Shown in pieces: positions 7,776 through 15,920 of a stretch of 24,097 nt of DNA. The DNA lies in the NCBI GenBank assembly GCA_046496815.1, contig JAWOGN010000041.1:1-24097 (forward strand), in the 5' to 3' direction. This DNA comes from JAWOGN01 sp046496815 (GTDB taxonomy: Bacteria > Desulfobacterota > DSM-4660 > Desulfatiglandales > Desulfatiglandaceae). The notes below the pieces were generated by a model. It worked only from the letters and a program-made list of their open reading frames with translations. It was not told the DNA's origin and ran no database searches. The position numbers were made by a program, and so were the translations under genes. Each line of letters opens with the position of its first letter. Position 1 is the stretch's first letter.

Positions 7776-9281
7776 CTAGTCTTTAAGCGGTCGTGGCGTA
7801 ATAACGATATCAATCCGACGATTAATGGCTCGCCCTTCTGCGGATTCGTTGGATGCCAAGGGTCGGGCCGATCCATAGCCGACCGGATAAATCCCGTCAT
7901 AGTTTAACGTTCCATTTGCTACAAAATATTCGCGAACGGCTTCCGCGCGTTCTTGTGATAGGCGCTCATTCACCTCGTTGGAGCCGGAGCTATCCGTATG
8001 GCCCTCGATAACGACATCCGGATCGCCAAAAGCCTGAATGGCTTGCTGTACTTTTCTGAGCAAACCATAGTTGCCGGGCTTTATCACAGCCGTGCCGACG
8101 GGAAATTGTATGGCCTTTAAACGAATCACCAAGGAATTTCCTTGCTTGTACACCTCCGCCTCAGTCGGGCCGAATTGGTTTCTCACTTCATTGAACATTT
8201 GATGAAAACGCCTTTCCGCTGCCAGGCGTTCTTTTGTCGTCTGTTCTTTTTGCGCCAATCGCTCTTTTTCAGATCGCTCTTCAAGCGTCCGCCCCTCCAA
8301 TGCAACAATTTCCCTTCGCATGGATTCCATTTCTTTTTGCTGCGTATCGACCTTTGCGCTCAGGGATTCGCGCGATTCCTGAAGCGCATTAATGGAACCC
8401 AAAATATTCTCCAGCTGAGCCTCGAAAGTTTTATCCCGCAGATCCGGTGCGGAAAGCTTGCCTGCCGCCTCGTGAAGCAGCCCTTCAAACCAAAGGACGG
8501 TCTGCTCGGGGTCCATCGTTCGAACTTTCTTGCTCTCCTGCATCACCTGAACAAGTCGCCGGGCCTGAAAGAGCGCATCCGTGGATTTTTTGCGAATCTC
8601 TTCTTTTTGATAGCGGTTTTCGGAAATAAATGCGTCGGCATCATGCAGACTCCTCTCTGCGATTGCGAGTGTTAACGGCGCAGTTTTTCTTGCCCGATCC
8701 TTCTTCGCTTGATTGATGAGGTCACGCGCGGATCCAATCGCCTCCGCTTTGATCGCCCGCAATTCCAGATCGTCAAAGGCCTCAATCATCTCCGGACTGT
8801 TTTTCTGGGCATACTTCAGGTTATTTTCTTCAATTTCCCGGGCCAGGCGAACAAACCGGCTTTCCGTTTTATCATAATCCTCTCCCAAATTGGCGGCACC
8901 TGCAGCAAGCGCCCGTTCGCGCGCCTTAATCACATCTTTTAAAGCGGTCTTGACCAGTTCACTTTTTTCCTCAGCGACCCGAAGTTGAGCCCGTCCGTCA
9001 GCCACCTGCTTCAAAATCCCGGACAGTTCATCTCCGAGTGCCACACCTTCTTTTGCCGCATTCAAAGATGCCTCGGCTTTACCAAACCAAGTCGGGGACA
9101 AAACATCGAGTTGTTGATTTCTTGCCTCATTGATCTCTTCTTGTAGGCGGTTTACCTGCTCAGTAGGATTTTCAGACGTTGCAATCGGCTCCACCTTCAA
9201 CTGGCTCTCCGCACAGGCGCCTATCAAAAACAGGATGACCATGAACACTGCCACGATTTCGACATTTCTCCTCATCGACAT
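7776..9281 (-). CDS. OmpA-family peptidoglycan-associated lipoprotein with coiled-coil N-terminal half
   Basis: A 501-residue envelope lipoprotein. A basic start, a hydrophobic stretch (about 8-20) and the lipobox IGAC with Cys23 predict lipid attachment. Residues about 40-250 are helical, Lys/Glu/Ala-rich and resemble DUF4398-type repeats. Residues about 280-370 form a long coiled coil (SLSAKVDTQQKEMESMRREI and following). The C-terminal 110 residues are an OmpA domain: FPVGTAVIKPGNYGLLRKV, VVIEGHTDSSGSNEVNERLS, ERAEAVREYF and RAINRRIDIVI. This domain binds peptidoglycan, so the protein probably tethers the outer membrane to the wall across the periplasm. AAAGGAG lies 7 bases before the ATG at 9281. 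A shifted open frame continues past its stop (see findings). Confidence 0.88.
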   Translation of the reverse strand: MSMRRNVEIVAVFMVILFLIGACAESQLKVEPIATSENPTEQVNRLQEEINEARNQQLDVLSPTWFGKAEASLNAAKEGVALGDELSGILKQVADGRAQLRVAEEKSELVKTALKDVIKARERALAAGAANLGEDYDKTESRFVRLAREIEENNLKYAQKNSPEMIEAFDDLELRAIKAEAIGSARDLINQAKKDRARKTAPLTLAIAERSLHDADAFISENRYQKEEIRKKSTDALFQARRLVQVMQESKKVRTMDPEQTVLWFEGLLHEAAGKLSAPDLRDKTFEAQLENILGSINALQESRESLSAKVDTQQKEMESMRREIVALEGRTLEERSEKERLAQKEQTTKERLAAERRFHQMFNEVRNQFGPTEAEVYKQGNSLVIRLKAIQFPVGTAVIKPGNYGLLRKVQQAIQAFGDPDVVIEGHTDSSGSNEVNERLSQERAEAVREYFVANGTLNYDGIYPVGYGSARPLASNESAEGRAINRRIDIVITPRPLKD

Positions 9282-9382
9282 CGGCCCACTCCTTTCATTT
9301 GTTCTCGATTGAAAGAACGAATTCCCCGTTTTAGGTCAATTCAATTTTTATCATAGAAGAAAAAAAACTCCAACCGCTTTCT

Positions 9383-10120
9383 TCAATCCGAACGGAACGG
9401 TTCCGGGTTCAACCATACCCTTTCTTTCTCTCGAATGATAAAGCCGGAAGTCCCCACGAAAACCAGGTAATGTTTGCTCACCCCGGCCCCATGATAAACC
9501 GCACTTCCATACACCGTGCTGACAAAAGGCAGCCGAGATCCATATCTGTAAAGGTAACGCCAAAAGAGATCGTTTTCATCTTCAATCAGTGAATAGACCG
9601 TCTTCGGTTGATACAGCTCTTCCTGCGCGTTGACATACCGACCTCTGAGACGCGTCAACCGGTACCGTGTGTGAAGGCCCAAAAAATTAAGCCAGTTGTC
9701 CCACTTTAGGATGTCGCCTTCGATCATCCACTGGTCACCTCGGATGATCAAGTGGCGTCTTTCTCGCGTCTCGGTACAAAAATAGTTTAAAAGCATCCTC
9801 GTTCGGGGAGAGCCTTGCCCCAGCGGCTGGACGACGATCTCGGCAACAGGTTTTTCGACGGTAAATGCATGATAGGCGCGAAGAAAAAAACCGAGAAAGA
9901 GCGCCATACCGAAAAGAGATGTCCAAACGGCAATAAGCAGCAAGTTACGGAGGCTTGCAAACAATCCGATCGCGGGTCCCTTTTTTTTCGAAAGGATCCT
10001 TACGATCCCGCGCGTTCTGCGATACATGAAACAGAGCAGAAACACAAACCCTAAGAATATGCCGATGGCGCCTGCATATACGAGATAATCAGGATCAAAT
10101 TGCGGGATAGAGATTTGCAT
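9383..10120 (-). CDS. Conserved membrane protein of unknown function
   Basis: A 245-residue protein with two membrane helices (about 13-33 and 59-81) joined by a basic loop with RRTRGIVRILSKKKG, then a soluble domain of about 160 residues. The soluble part contains the conserved-looking stretch IIRGDQWMIEGDILKWDNWL and then RYRLTRLRGRY, rich in Trp, Arg and Tyr. From memory, similar proteins occur in proteobacteria and are sometimes called multidrug transporter, a label that a two-helix protein does not support. The ATG at 10120 is chosen; a TTG at 10132 would add four residues. Neither has a good ribosome site. Between an M16 protease and an OmpA lipoprotein, an envelope role is plausible. 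A run of eight T follows the stop on the minus strand. Confidence 0.7.
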   Translation of the reverse strand: MQISIPQFDPDYLVYAGAIGIFLGFVFLLCFMYRRTRGIVRILSKKKGPAIGLFASLRNLLLIAVWTSLFGMALFLGFFLRAYHAFTVEKPVAEIVVQPLGQGSPRTRMLLNYFCTETRERRHLIIRGDQWMIEGDILKWDNWLNFLGLHTRYRLTRLRGRYVNAQEELYQPKTVYSLIEDENDLFWRYLYRYGSRLPFVSTVYGSAVYHGAGVSKHYLVFVGTSGFIIREKERVWLNPEPFRSD

Positions 10121-10217
10121 TTTCTGTATCAATTTAACGCGTTGAAATGGTGGATACAGATCTCAAAGGCCTCCAAAATAGACGTGCGCCTACCGCCACA
10201 CAGACACACAGACAGGT

Positions 10218-13200
10218 TCAGCGCAATGCGGTTTCCCTATAAGGCAAACCGAGAATTTTTGCCAACTGCTGTACGTCATCCTCAAGTGTGTATTCCTCAC
10301 CCTCCTCGGTTTTTATTCTCATCGTTTTGTCCGCCACCACGAACACCTGGAGCTTTTTCGGATCCAAAAATTTACGCGCCAGCGCTTCCAGTTCTTCCTT
10401 CGAGGCGCTGATAAAAGCATCCTGAATTCGCGTGAGCGTGTCAAGAGGCTCTTTGCGGATGTGATATCGCGCATATACATCAACCAGTTCCGTAGGTGAG
10501 TCCACGTTGAAAACAAAACTGTTCAGCGAATCCAGCCGTTTCTGCTCGAGTTTCCCCTCGGGAACATTTCCGTGAAGCGAAGTCATGATCCTTACCGTCT
10601 CCTCCACCGCCTGCCGGGTGCCGGTCCCTTGGCAACCCATGTATCCCACCAAAGTCCCAGCCTGCCACTTATAAGTCTGATAAAACCACGCGGAATAAAC
10701 AAACCCCAAATCATCCCGCAGCCGCTTGAAAAGCAGGGAGTCGCCGCCGCCGAATATATCCATCAACAGACTTATGTTCCAGTAATCCGGATCGGTACGC
10801 TTGACGCTTGGTAAACGAAATCCGATTTGAGATTGAACCTGACCCGGTTTGTGAATCAGGGTCACCACGGGGGGCGTTTCTCGCGGATCTTCCATTCGCC
10901 TTTCCGGTGCCTTGGAATCGGGTAACGCCCGGAACAATGCTCCCAGGCTTTTTTCCGCAACTTCTTTTTCGATGTCACCCGCCACGGCCGCTACAATATT
11001 CGCCCGCACAAAATATCTCTTCAAAAAATCCATCAGATCTTCACGCGTGATATTGGGAATGGTTTGCAGGCCTTGCAATGGATCACGGCCATAGGGATGT
11101 CCCCTGAAAAACCATAATGCCCCCTCACGCATGGCTACCGTCTGCGCATTATCCGCTTGCCGGTTGAGATGGGTCAATGTCTGCTGTTTGACCGCTTCGA
11201 GCACACTCGCATCAAATCGGGGCCGTGTAAGAATTTCCTCTAAATGCTCGAGTCCCTTCTTCCAGTCGGCTTTTGTAACGGAAAGCCCGACCCTCGTAAC
11301 TTCCTCACCCACCGAAACCGATAGCCGGATCGCTTTTTCATCCAACACCATCGCCATTTCACTCGGTGAGTAGGTTTCAGTGCCGCCCCGGATGAGGGAT
11401 CCATCGATCAAAGCGGGTAACCCGATCTGATCTTCAGCAAGATCCACCGCACCGGCTTTCACCAGAAGCGTCAAATCGATCAAGGGCAATTCCCGGTCGG
11501 GCAGATAAAACATCGGTACGCCCTCAACCCCCGAAAACTCAGCCCGTGGGTAGTCTATCTTTTTTGGTTTACGCTCGAAGGAGAGCGGATGTTTCCAGCC
11601 CTCGGGTGTTGCATAGATGGAGTTGTTCTTGGATGTGTCCGTCTTGACCACCCGTGCCGCAGCGGACCCGGTGAGTGAGCGGACCTCCGCATACTGCTCC
11701 GGAGGTTGGTCCGGCTTGCCGCCGGGAATGACATATACACTGGTTTTTTTGTCTGCTCGAATATATTCCCCTGCGACATGCCGTATCTCCTCCGGCGTGA
11801 TCGCTTCCATTTCCTCCAGGTACGTGGTCAGGTAGCGCCAGCCGACTTGCACTTCCAAGGTTGCCAGCGTACCGGCCAAGTCTTCATTACTGCGCATTCG
11901 CTCAAGAAACTCGCGTTCATTCAGTTTCTTGATCCGTTGAAGCTCCCGTTTCGAGACCAGGTCGGTTTTCAATTTGGCCACTTCCGCCATGAGGATCTCT
12001 TCCAGTGATTCGCAGGCCGCCACGTAAGCGTCTCGTTTTGACGTCTCCGTCCGAAGTCCCTCCTTCAGATCGTCCGGTTCCTTCGGTGAGCCGCCAAGGA
12101 TAACCATGCCGCCGTAACGGTTGTCAGGGTGATAGGCCCATGCCTCCAAGGCGTGACCCTTGTTGATAATGTTTTGGGTCATGCGGGATCCGCGGCCGTG
12201 ACTCAAAACCATCGTCATAGCGTCGACGGCATAAAAGTCCTGCGTCCCCATCGGGGCCGTGTGAAATCCCAGTGTAACCAGCGGGGTGCGGGCGCCTTTC
12301 AGAAACCGGACACTCCTGCGCGGCCCTTCCTGGGACGGTTCTTGTGTCACCCGTTCGGGTGCGCGCTTTCCAGCCGGGTACCTTGCAAAATATATCTCAG
12401 CCAGTTTTCGCGCATCCTCCGCCTTGACATCGCCCACCAACACACAAACCGAATTCGTCGGATTGTAGTATGTCTCGTGAAAATCCATCGCGGCCCGGGT
12501 GGTGTATTTTTCCATATCAGACTTCCAACCGATTGTTGGGTTTCGATAGGGATGGGCCGTATAGGCGGTTGCACTCAGATCAAGCCAGGCGGCGCCTTGC
12601 GGATTATTGATGTATCGAAATGCCCACTCCCGTTGAACCACCTCTTTTTCCACGTAGAATTCACGCCATGAAGGTTCGAAGAGCTGTTCGCTCACAATTG
12701 AGAACCATTGCTCGATCATGTCCGACGGTACCGATGCCATGTACTGGGTCTGGTCTTTACTCGTAAACGCATTGACGCCCACGGCGCCGTTTCTGCCAAG
12801 CTGCGACGAGAAGGCCTGGGGGATGTAGATGTCTTGCACTTCCATTCGCAGTTTGTCCATTTCTTTGCGCTTCTTCTCGATGAGTTCATAATCCGGTTTT
12901 CGTTTATTTTGCTCCCTCAGCACCGTTTGGTAGGCTGCTTCGATTTGTGCCTGCAGTTCGCGGTCTTTTTCGGCATCCAAGGTACCGAAGTTCTTGGTTC
13001 CCTTGAACATCATATGCTCCAGCAGATGGGCGATGCCGGTCCTGCCGGATTCCTCCAGCGCCGATCCTGCCCGTATGGCGAGTCGGCAGGCAATCTGAGG
13101 CGTGGTCGGACGCTCTACGATCAGGAACAGCATGCCGTTTTGCAATGTAAACGTTTTGACGTTCAGTTGGATGTTCCGGGCGGCGTCATCCGCCCTGCAA

Positions 13201-13262
13201 ACACTTGCAGTCACTACCAGGGAGAGAATTCCAATAAAAATAAATCGAATAAAACGCATCAT
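10218..13262 (-). CDS. Two-domain M16 (insulinase/pitrilysin) zinc protease, secreted
   Basis: A 1014-residue protein with a Sec signal peptide (MRFIRFIFIGILSLVVTASV, cleavage near CRA-DD). The first half carries the inverted zinc motif HLLEH with His79, Glu82 and His83, and the third ligand is probably Glu212 in EKEVVQREWAFR. The ligand spacing is about 50 residues longer than in pitrilysin because of a charged helical insertion at about 95-147. The second half (from about residue 565) keeps the fold but has no HxxEH, as in classical active/inactive M16 pairs such as PqqL-type proteins. It probably degrades peptides in the periplasm. ATG-ATG at 13262/13259 follows AAAGGG; the second ATG has the better spacing. 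It may be coupled to a small frame that ends at the start codon. Confidence 0.9.
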   Translation of the reverse strand: MMRFIRFIFIGILSLVVTASVCRADDAARNIQLNVKTFTLQNGMLFLIVERPTTPQIACRLAIRAGSALEESGRTGIAHLLEHMMFKGTKNFGTLDAEKDRELQAQIEAAYQTVLREQNKRKPDYELIEKKRKEMDKLRMEVQDIYIPQAFSSQLGRNGAVGVNAFTSKDQTQYMASVPSDMIEQWFSIVSEQLFEPSWREFYVEKEVVQREWAFRYINNPQGAAWLDLSATAYTAHPYRNPTIGWKSDMEKYTTRAAMDFHETYYNPTNSVCVLVGDVKAEDARKLAEIYFARYPAGKRAPERVTQEPSQEGPRRSVRFLKGARTPLVTLGFHTAPMGTQDFYAVDAMTMVLSHGRGSRMTQNIINKGHALEAWAYHPDNRYGGMVILGGSPKEPDDLKEGLRTETSKRDAYVAACESLEEILMAEVAKLKTDLVSKRELQRIKKLNEREFLERMRSNEDLAGTLATLEVQVGWRYLTTYLEEMEAITPEEIRHVAGEYIRADKKTSVYVIPGGKPDQPPEQYAEVRSLTGSAAARVVKTDTSKNNSIYATPEGWKHPLSFERKPKKIDYPRAEFSGVEGVPMFYLPDRELPLIDLTLLVKAGAVDLAEDQIGLPALIDGSLIRGGTETYSPSEMAMVLDEKAIRLSVSVGEEVTRVGLSVTKADWKKGLEHLEEILTRPRFDASVLEAVKQQTLTHLNRQADNAQTVAMREGALWFFRGHPYGRDPLQGLQTIPNITREDLMDFLKRYFVRANIVAAVAGDIEKEVAEKSLGALFRALPDSKAPERRMEDPRETPPVVTLIHKPGQVQSQIGFRLPSVKRTDPDYWNISLLMDIFGGGDSLLFKRLRDDLGFVYSAWFYQTYKWQAGTLVGYMGCQGTGTRQAVEETVRIMTSLHGNVPEGKLEQKRLDSLNSFVFNVDSPTELVDVYARYHIRKEPLDTLTRIQDAFISASKEELEALARKFLDPKKLQVFVVADKTMRIKTEEGEEYTLEDDVQQLAKILGLPYRETALR

Positions 13263-13426
13263 TGAGCCCTTTCATTGTCCGGGTTCTGAAAAAGATTCCA
13301 TAAACGCAATCCGCTGCGGGTTTTCTCCCCCATGACCCTGAGGGGAAACCCAGACGTGATTGTCACCTTAACATCTTGCCTCCAGTCTCTTGGCAGATTC
13401 TCCATGTTTGCAAAACCCATCAGCAT
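13259..13426 (-). CDS. Possible 55-residue protein coupled to the M16 gene
   Basis: A minus-strand frame begins ATG at 13426 (second ATG at 13420) and ends with TGA inside the ATGATG start of the M16 protease, an arrangement typical of translational coupling. The product (MLMGFANMENLPRDWRQDVK at the start) has two tryptophans, a beta-prone VKVTITSGFPLRVM segment and a polar tail. No signal peptide, domain or clear ribosome site is visible, so this may also be chance or the relic of a longer gene. If real, it fills most of the 217-base gap between the 97-residue protein and the protease. Confidence 0.27.
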   Translation of the reverse strand: MLMGFANMENLPRDWRQDVKVTITSGFPLRVMGEKTRSGLRLWNLFQNPDNERAQ

Positions 13427-13480
13427 GAGACGAAGGACGGTTCCTTTAACTCAAGGGGATTTGGTTCAAGGCTTAGGGGT

Positions 13481-13774
13481 TCACGGGTCCAGCTCAAACA
13501 GTTCATCTTCATTTGTGTCTTCAATCTTCACCCAGATTCTGTATAATTTCTCCCCAGCCGCCTCGAAGCACGCATATCCCTTTGAATCCACTTCTTCCAC
13601 CATGACCTGCCCGAGTTCCCTGCACTGCTCCAACCAGTTCCGGAAGTGCGCTCCACCCCCGAAATATACCTTACTCCATGTGTTTCCGTCTTCATCGATG
13701 CGCTCTCGAATCAGTTCTTCTTCGGCCATCCGTTCCTGAACTGTTTTCAAGGGACCGTTTTCTTCAAAATCCAT
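13481..13774 (-). CDS. Small acidic hypothetical protein (97 residues)
   Basis: A soluble, strongly acidic protein with no signal peptide or membrane segment. It starts with a charged helical region (QERMAEEELIRERI), followed by an alternating beta-like section (NTWSKVYFGGGAHFRNWLEQ, then YACFEAAGEKLYRIWVKIED) and an Asp/Glu-rich end. I do not recognise the family. GGAG lies 9 bases before the ATG at 13774, which supports a real gene. Two perfect palindromes lie just upstream (13793-13804 and 13831-13840). It sits between the tRNA deacylase and the M16 protease on the same strand, with gaps of about 127 and 218 bases, so it may have its own transcript. Confidence 0.65.
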   Translation of the reverse strand: MDFEENGPLKTVQERMAEEELIRERIDEDGNTWSKVYFGGGAHFRNWLEQCRELGQVMVEEVDSKGYACFEAAGEKLYRIWVKIEDTNEDELFELDP

Positions 13775-13792
13775 CTTTGTCGACTCCGCTTA

Positions 13793-13840
13793 ACACGCGC
13801 GTGTATTCGGCTCCGGAAAACAAACCTTATCGATCGATCG
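13793..13840. promoter_or_regulatory. Two palindromes upstream of the 97-residue gene
   Basis: ACACGCGCGTGT (13793-13804) and CGATCGATCG (13831-13840) are both perfect palindromes, 38 bases apart start to start, lying 19 to 66 bases ahead of the start codon at 13774. The first is a plausible operator overlapping the leader; the second is a simple CGAT repeat and may be chance. No consensus promoter was found around them. Confidence 0.3.
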
Positions 13841-13901
13841 GATTGTCTTAAATATCTTCATTCCCGCCGATCTTATGAGAAAAGTGGCACAAAGCGGAAA
13901 G

Positions 13902-14411
13902 TTATCCGGAAAACTCAACACGCCGGCTCTTGCCGGGAACGTCAAATACCCGAGGCGTATGGCCCGTTATTTCCAAGATACGCTTGATGTTGTCCAGAGA
14001 AATGACCAAGGTACTTGTATTGACCAACGGATGGCATTGAAAAGCGTCGGAGTTCCACAGGCTCTCGTCAAAAACAACTTCCACCGCGCCATCCGAATCC
14101 TTCACAACCCCAAGAATGGACACGGCACCGGGGCTTACACCGAGAAATCGCATCAAACGTTTCGGCGAAGCAAACTTTAACTTGGAGATACCCAGCAGGG
14201 AAGCGAGTGCTTTCAAATCAATCACTTTTTCAAATCCGACAACCACGAGAAAATGGCGATGACCTTTCCCATCACAAAGAAAGAGGTTCTTTGTCTTGGT
14301 GGCGGGCAAGGCAGGGACCAGACGATTTGCCTCTTCGCAGGTAAAAACCGCCGGATGGTCATGCCGCTCAAATTCGAGGTTGTTTTCGGAAAGAAACCGA
14401 TAGATGTCCAT
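13902..14411 (-). CDS. ProXp-ala/YbaK-type aminoacyl-tRNA deacylase
   Basis: A 169-residue member of the prolyl-tRNA synthetase INS/YbaK editing superfamily, closest to the free-standing ProXp-ala (PrdX) group. Visible motifs are HDHPAVFTCEEA (17-28), KNLFL with Lys41 at the conserved editing-site lysine, FLVVVG, GVSPGAVSILGVV, VVFDESLW, CHPLVNTSTLVIS and GHTPRVFDVPG near the end. Known ProXp-ala enzymes hydrolyse Ala-tRNA(Pro), protecting proline codons from alanine misincorporation; the specificity here is inferred. The ATG at 14411 matches family N-termini; an in-frame TTG at 14447 would overlap the upstream gene. It is 22 bases behind the split-barrel gene, so co-transcription is very likely. 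Confidence 0.85.
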   Translation of the reverse strand: MDIYRFLSENNLEFERHDHPAVFTCEEANRLVPALPATKTKNLFLCDGKGHRHFLVVVGFEKVIDLKALASLLGISKLKFASPKRLMRFLGVSPGAVSILGVVKDSDGAVEVVFDESLWNSDAFQCHPLVNTSTLVISLDNIKRILEITGHTPRVFDVPGKSRRVEFSG

Positions 14412-14433
14412 ATGCAATTGCCCGATAAAACAA

Positions 14434-14931
14434 TCAAATGCCCTCAAAGTCGATGCGCTCTCTGAATCCGAAGCGGATGCTGTTATCCATGTAATAGATA
14501 AGGTCGGGCTTGAATCTATAAAGCTTTACGCGAAACCGCTTGGCAAAGGCATTGATGTCTAAGTCCTCACGGGAAGAAAAAAACTCCCGGGTAAAAGAAA
14601 ACTTCTTGAGGTAGGCCCGCACGGCCTCCATCGCCTCAAAACCGACGGAAACGGACTCGATCGTCCCCGACATTTGAATTCCGCGGATCTCCTGCCATGA
14701 CGCGCCGGATGCGTAAATAGCTGAAGAAGCTTGACCGCTTGCCAAAGACTCCATCACGTGTCTGGACCCCGGCTCAGAGAAGAAATAGAAGCACGAATTC
14801 GAAAAAACATAATAAACCGGAGCTGCCCAGGCTACCTGCGCCTGGGCCGTGGCCACCGTCATGGTGTTCTGCGCCTCAATCAGGTCCTTTGCCGATTCCT
14901 TGAGCGCTTCCTTACTGGGTCCCGTAACCAT
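14434..14931 (-). CDS. Pyridoxamine 5-phosphate oxidase-like flavin split-barrel protein
   Basis: A 165-residue protein of the PNPOx-like FMN-binding split-barrel superfamily. The pattern is an N-terminal helix (ESAKDLIEAQNT), strand MTVATAQAQVAWAAPVYYVF, strand CFYFFSEPGSRHVMES, then SSAIYAS and IQMSGTIESVS, and a C-terminal helical part ending RFRVKLYRFKPDLIYYMDNS. This arrangement is typical of small flavin or haem split-barrel proteins (YhbP-like) rather than true PdxH, which has phosphate-binding residues and dimer elements not seen here. The ATG at 14931 has GGGAG five bases upstream; a GTG at 14964 would add 11 residues. It is followed by the tRNA deacylase after 22 bases. Substrate unknown. 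Confidence 0.78.
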   Translation of the reverse strand: MVTGPSKEALKESAKDLIEAQNTMTVATAQAQVAWAAPVYYVFSNSCFYFFSEPGSRHVMESLASGQASSAIYASGASWQEIRGIQMSGTIESVSVGFEAMEAVRAYLKKFSFTREFFSSREDLDINAFAKRFRVKLYRFKPDLIYYMDNSIRFGFRERIDFEGI

Positions 14932-15076
14932 CCCATCTCCCAGGATCGCCGCGTTCCAAACCACTACCCCCCGCGGGTCATTTCCCGCATCGAACTACCG
15001 AAGGTTAAGCCTACGCATGATGAGCAAACCCTGGGACTGCCCGATCGCCTGGATTTTCCGCACAGTCCGTGAGGGG

Positions 15077-15841
15077 TTACCGTCGGTCGGCCATTCCCAC
15101 CCCTGCAGTTTTGACAAATTCAATAAAAATCTTCCGGGATGCCTCCTCTCGCATCCAGGTACCCTCCGCATGCCATTGGACACCCATAAGAAATGGATAA
15201 TCCGTTTTTTCGATAGCCTCTACGATCCCGTCGCCGGAAGTCGCCGAGATGATAAAGCCGTCAGGCGCCGCTTTCACCGCCTGGTGATGATGGCTGTTGA
15301 CCCAAGCGGTCTGCGTCTTAAGGATTTCAAAAAGCTTGGTACCCCGGTTCACGTTAACCCTGTGGGTGTTTGTGCTTTTTGTCGCCTTCTGACAGTGCTC
15401 CAGACAGCCGGGTACCTGTGAAAAAATGTCCTGAAAAATCGTTCCGCCAAACGCCACCGCCATGAGCTGAATCCCCCGGCAAATCCCAAGAATCGGCATT
15501 CCTCGCTTTTCGGCTTGCCGAGCCAGTTCCAGTTCCATTCGGTCTCTTTCGACGTCCATCTCTCGAACCCCTACCGTGGGCTCTTCCCCAAAAAATCGGG
15601 GACAAACGTCAGGCCCTCCGGTCAAAAGCAAGCCGTCCAGGCGCGAAACAACAGACCTCGCTGTTTCAAGGTGCTCGTGCACGGGGACTAAAACCGGAAT
15701 TCCTCCGGCAGATTCCACGCCACGGGAGTAGTCCCGAAATACGGCGTCTACATATTTCCCGGGGGCGTTTTGGACCCAATCGCACTCGCTGGTCGAAAAG
15801 CATGTCACACCGATCAATGGTTTTTTGATGTCTCTTTTCAA
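15077..15841 (-). CDS. Peptidase C26 / gamma-glutamyl-GABA hydrolase-like class-I amidotransferase
   Basis: A 254-residue protein of the PuuD-like family. The nucleophile Cys121 is in the elbow GICRGIQLM, and His224 and Glu226 in GVQWHAEGTW complete the triad. LLLTGGPDVCPRFFGEEP (71-88) and THRVNVNRGTKL are further family signatures. Characterised relatives hydrolyse gamma-glutamyl-GABA or similar gamma-glutamyl amides in polyamine breakdown; here there are no other puu genes, so the substrate is open. Translation appears to start at TTG (15841), since GAGG stands about 7 bases upstream and no ATG gives a full N-terminal strand (KKPLIGVTC). It is 79 bases downstream of the acyl-CoA dehydrogenase gene. 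Confidence 0.85.
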   Translation of the reverse strand: MKRDIKKPLIGVTCFSTSECDWVQNAPGKYVDAVFRDYSRGVESAGGIPVLVPVHEHLETARSVVSRLDGLLLTGGPDVCPRFFGEEPTVGVREMDVERDRMELELARQAEKRGMPILGICRGIQLMAVAFGGTIFQDIFSQVPGCLEHCQKATKSTNTHRVNVNRGTKLFEILKTQTAWVNSHHHQAVKAAPDGFIISATSGDGIVEAIEKTDYPFLMGVQWHAEGTWMREEASRKIFIEFVKTAGVGMADRR

Positions 15842-15920
15842 TCTTTCCCTCGCAAAATTCCGGAATCTCCCCTTGTCTCTGCTTCGATACCGCTTCGCGT
15901 CTTACTCCCTCCGTAGAATC

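Noticed and set aside
8142..8675. 177-codon plus-strand frame opposite the OmpA lipoprotein
   Set aside because: It is antisense to a charged coiled-coil coding region, which gives long Phe/Leu/Arg-rich mirror frames; no start signal.
10190..10216. Short CACAGACA-type tandem repeat before the M16 stop
   Set aside because: Only two to three imperfect units; no support for a CRISPR array or functional repeat.
12129..12671. 180-codon plus-strand frame opposite the M16 protease
   Set aside because: It is antisense to conserved protease sequence and has no coding evidence of its own.
13332..13739. 135-codon plus-strand frame opposite the 97-residue protein
   Set aside because: It is Ser-rich mirror sequence of an acidic gene that has its own good ribosome site; no ribosome site on the plus strand.
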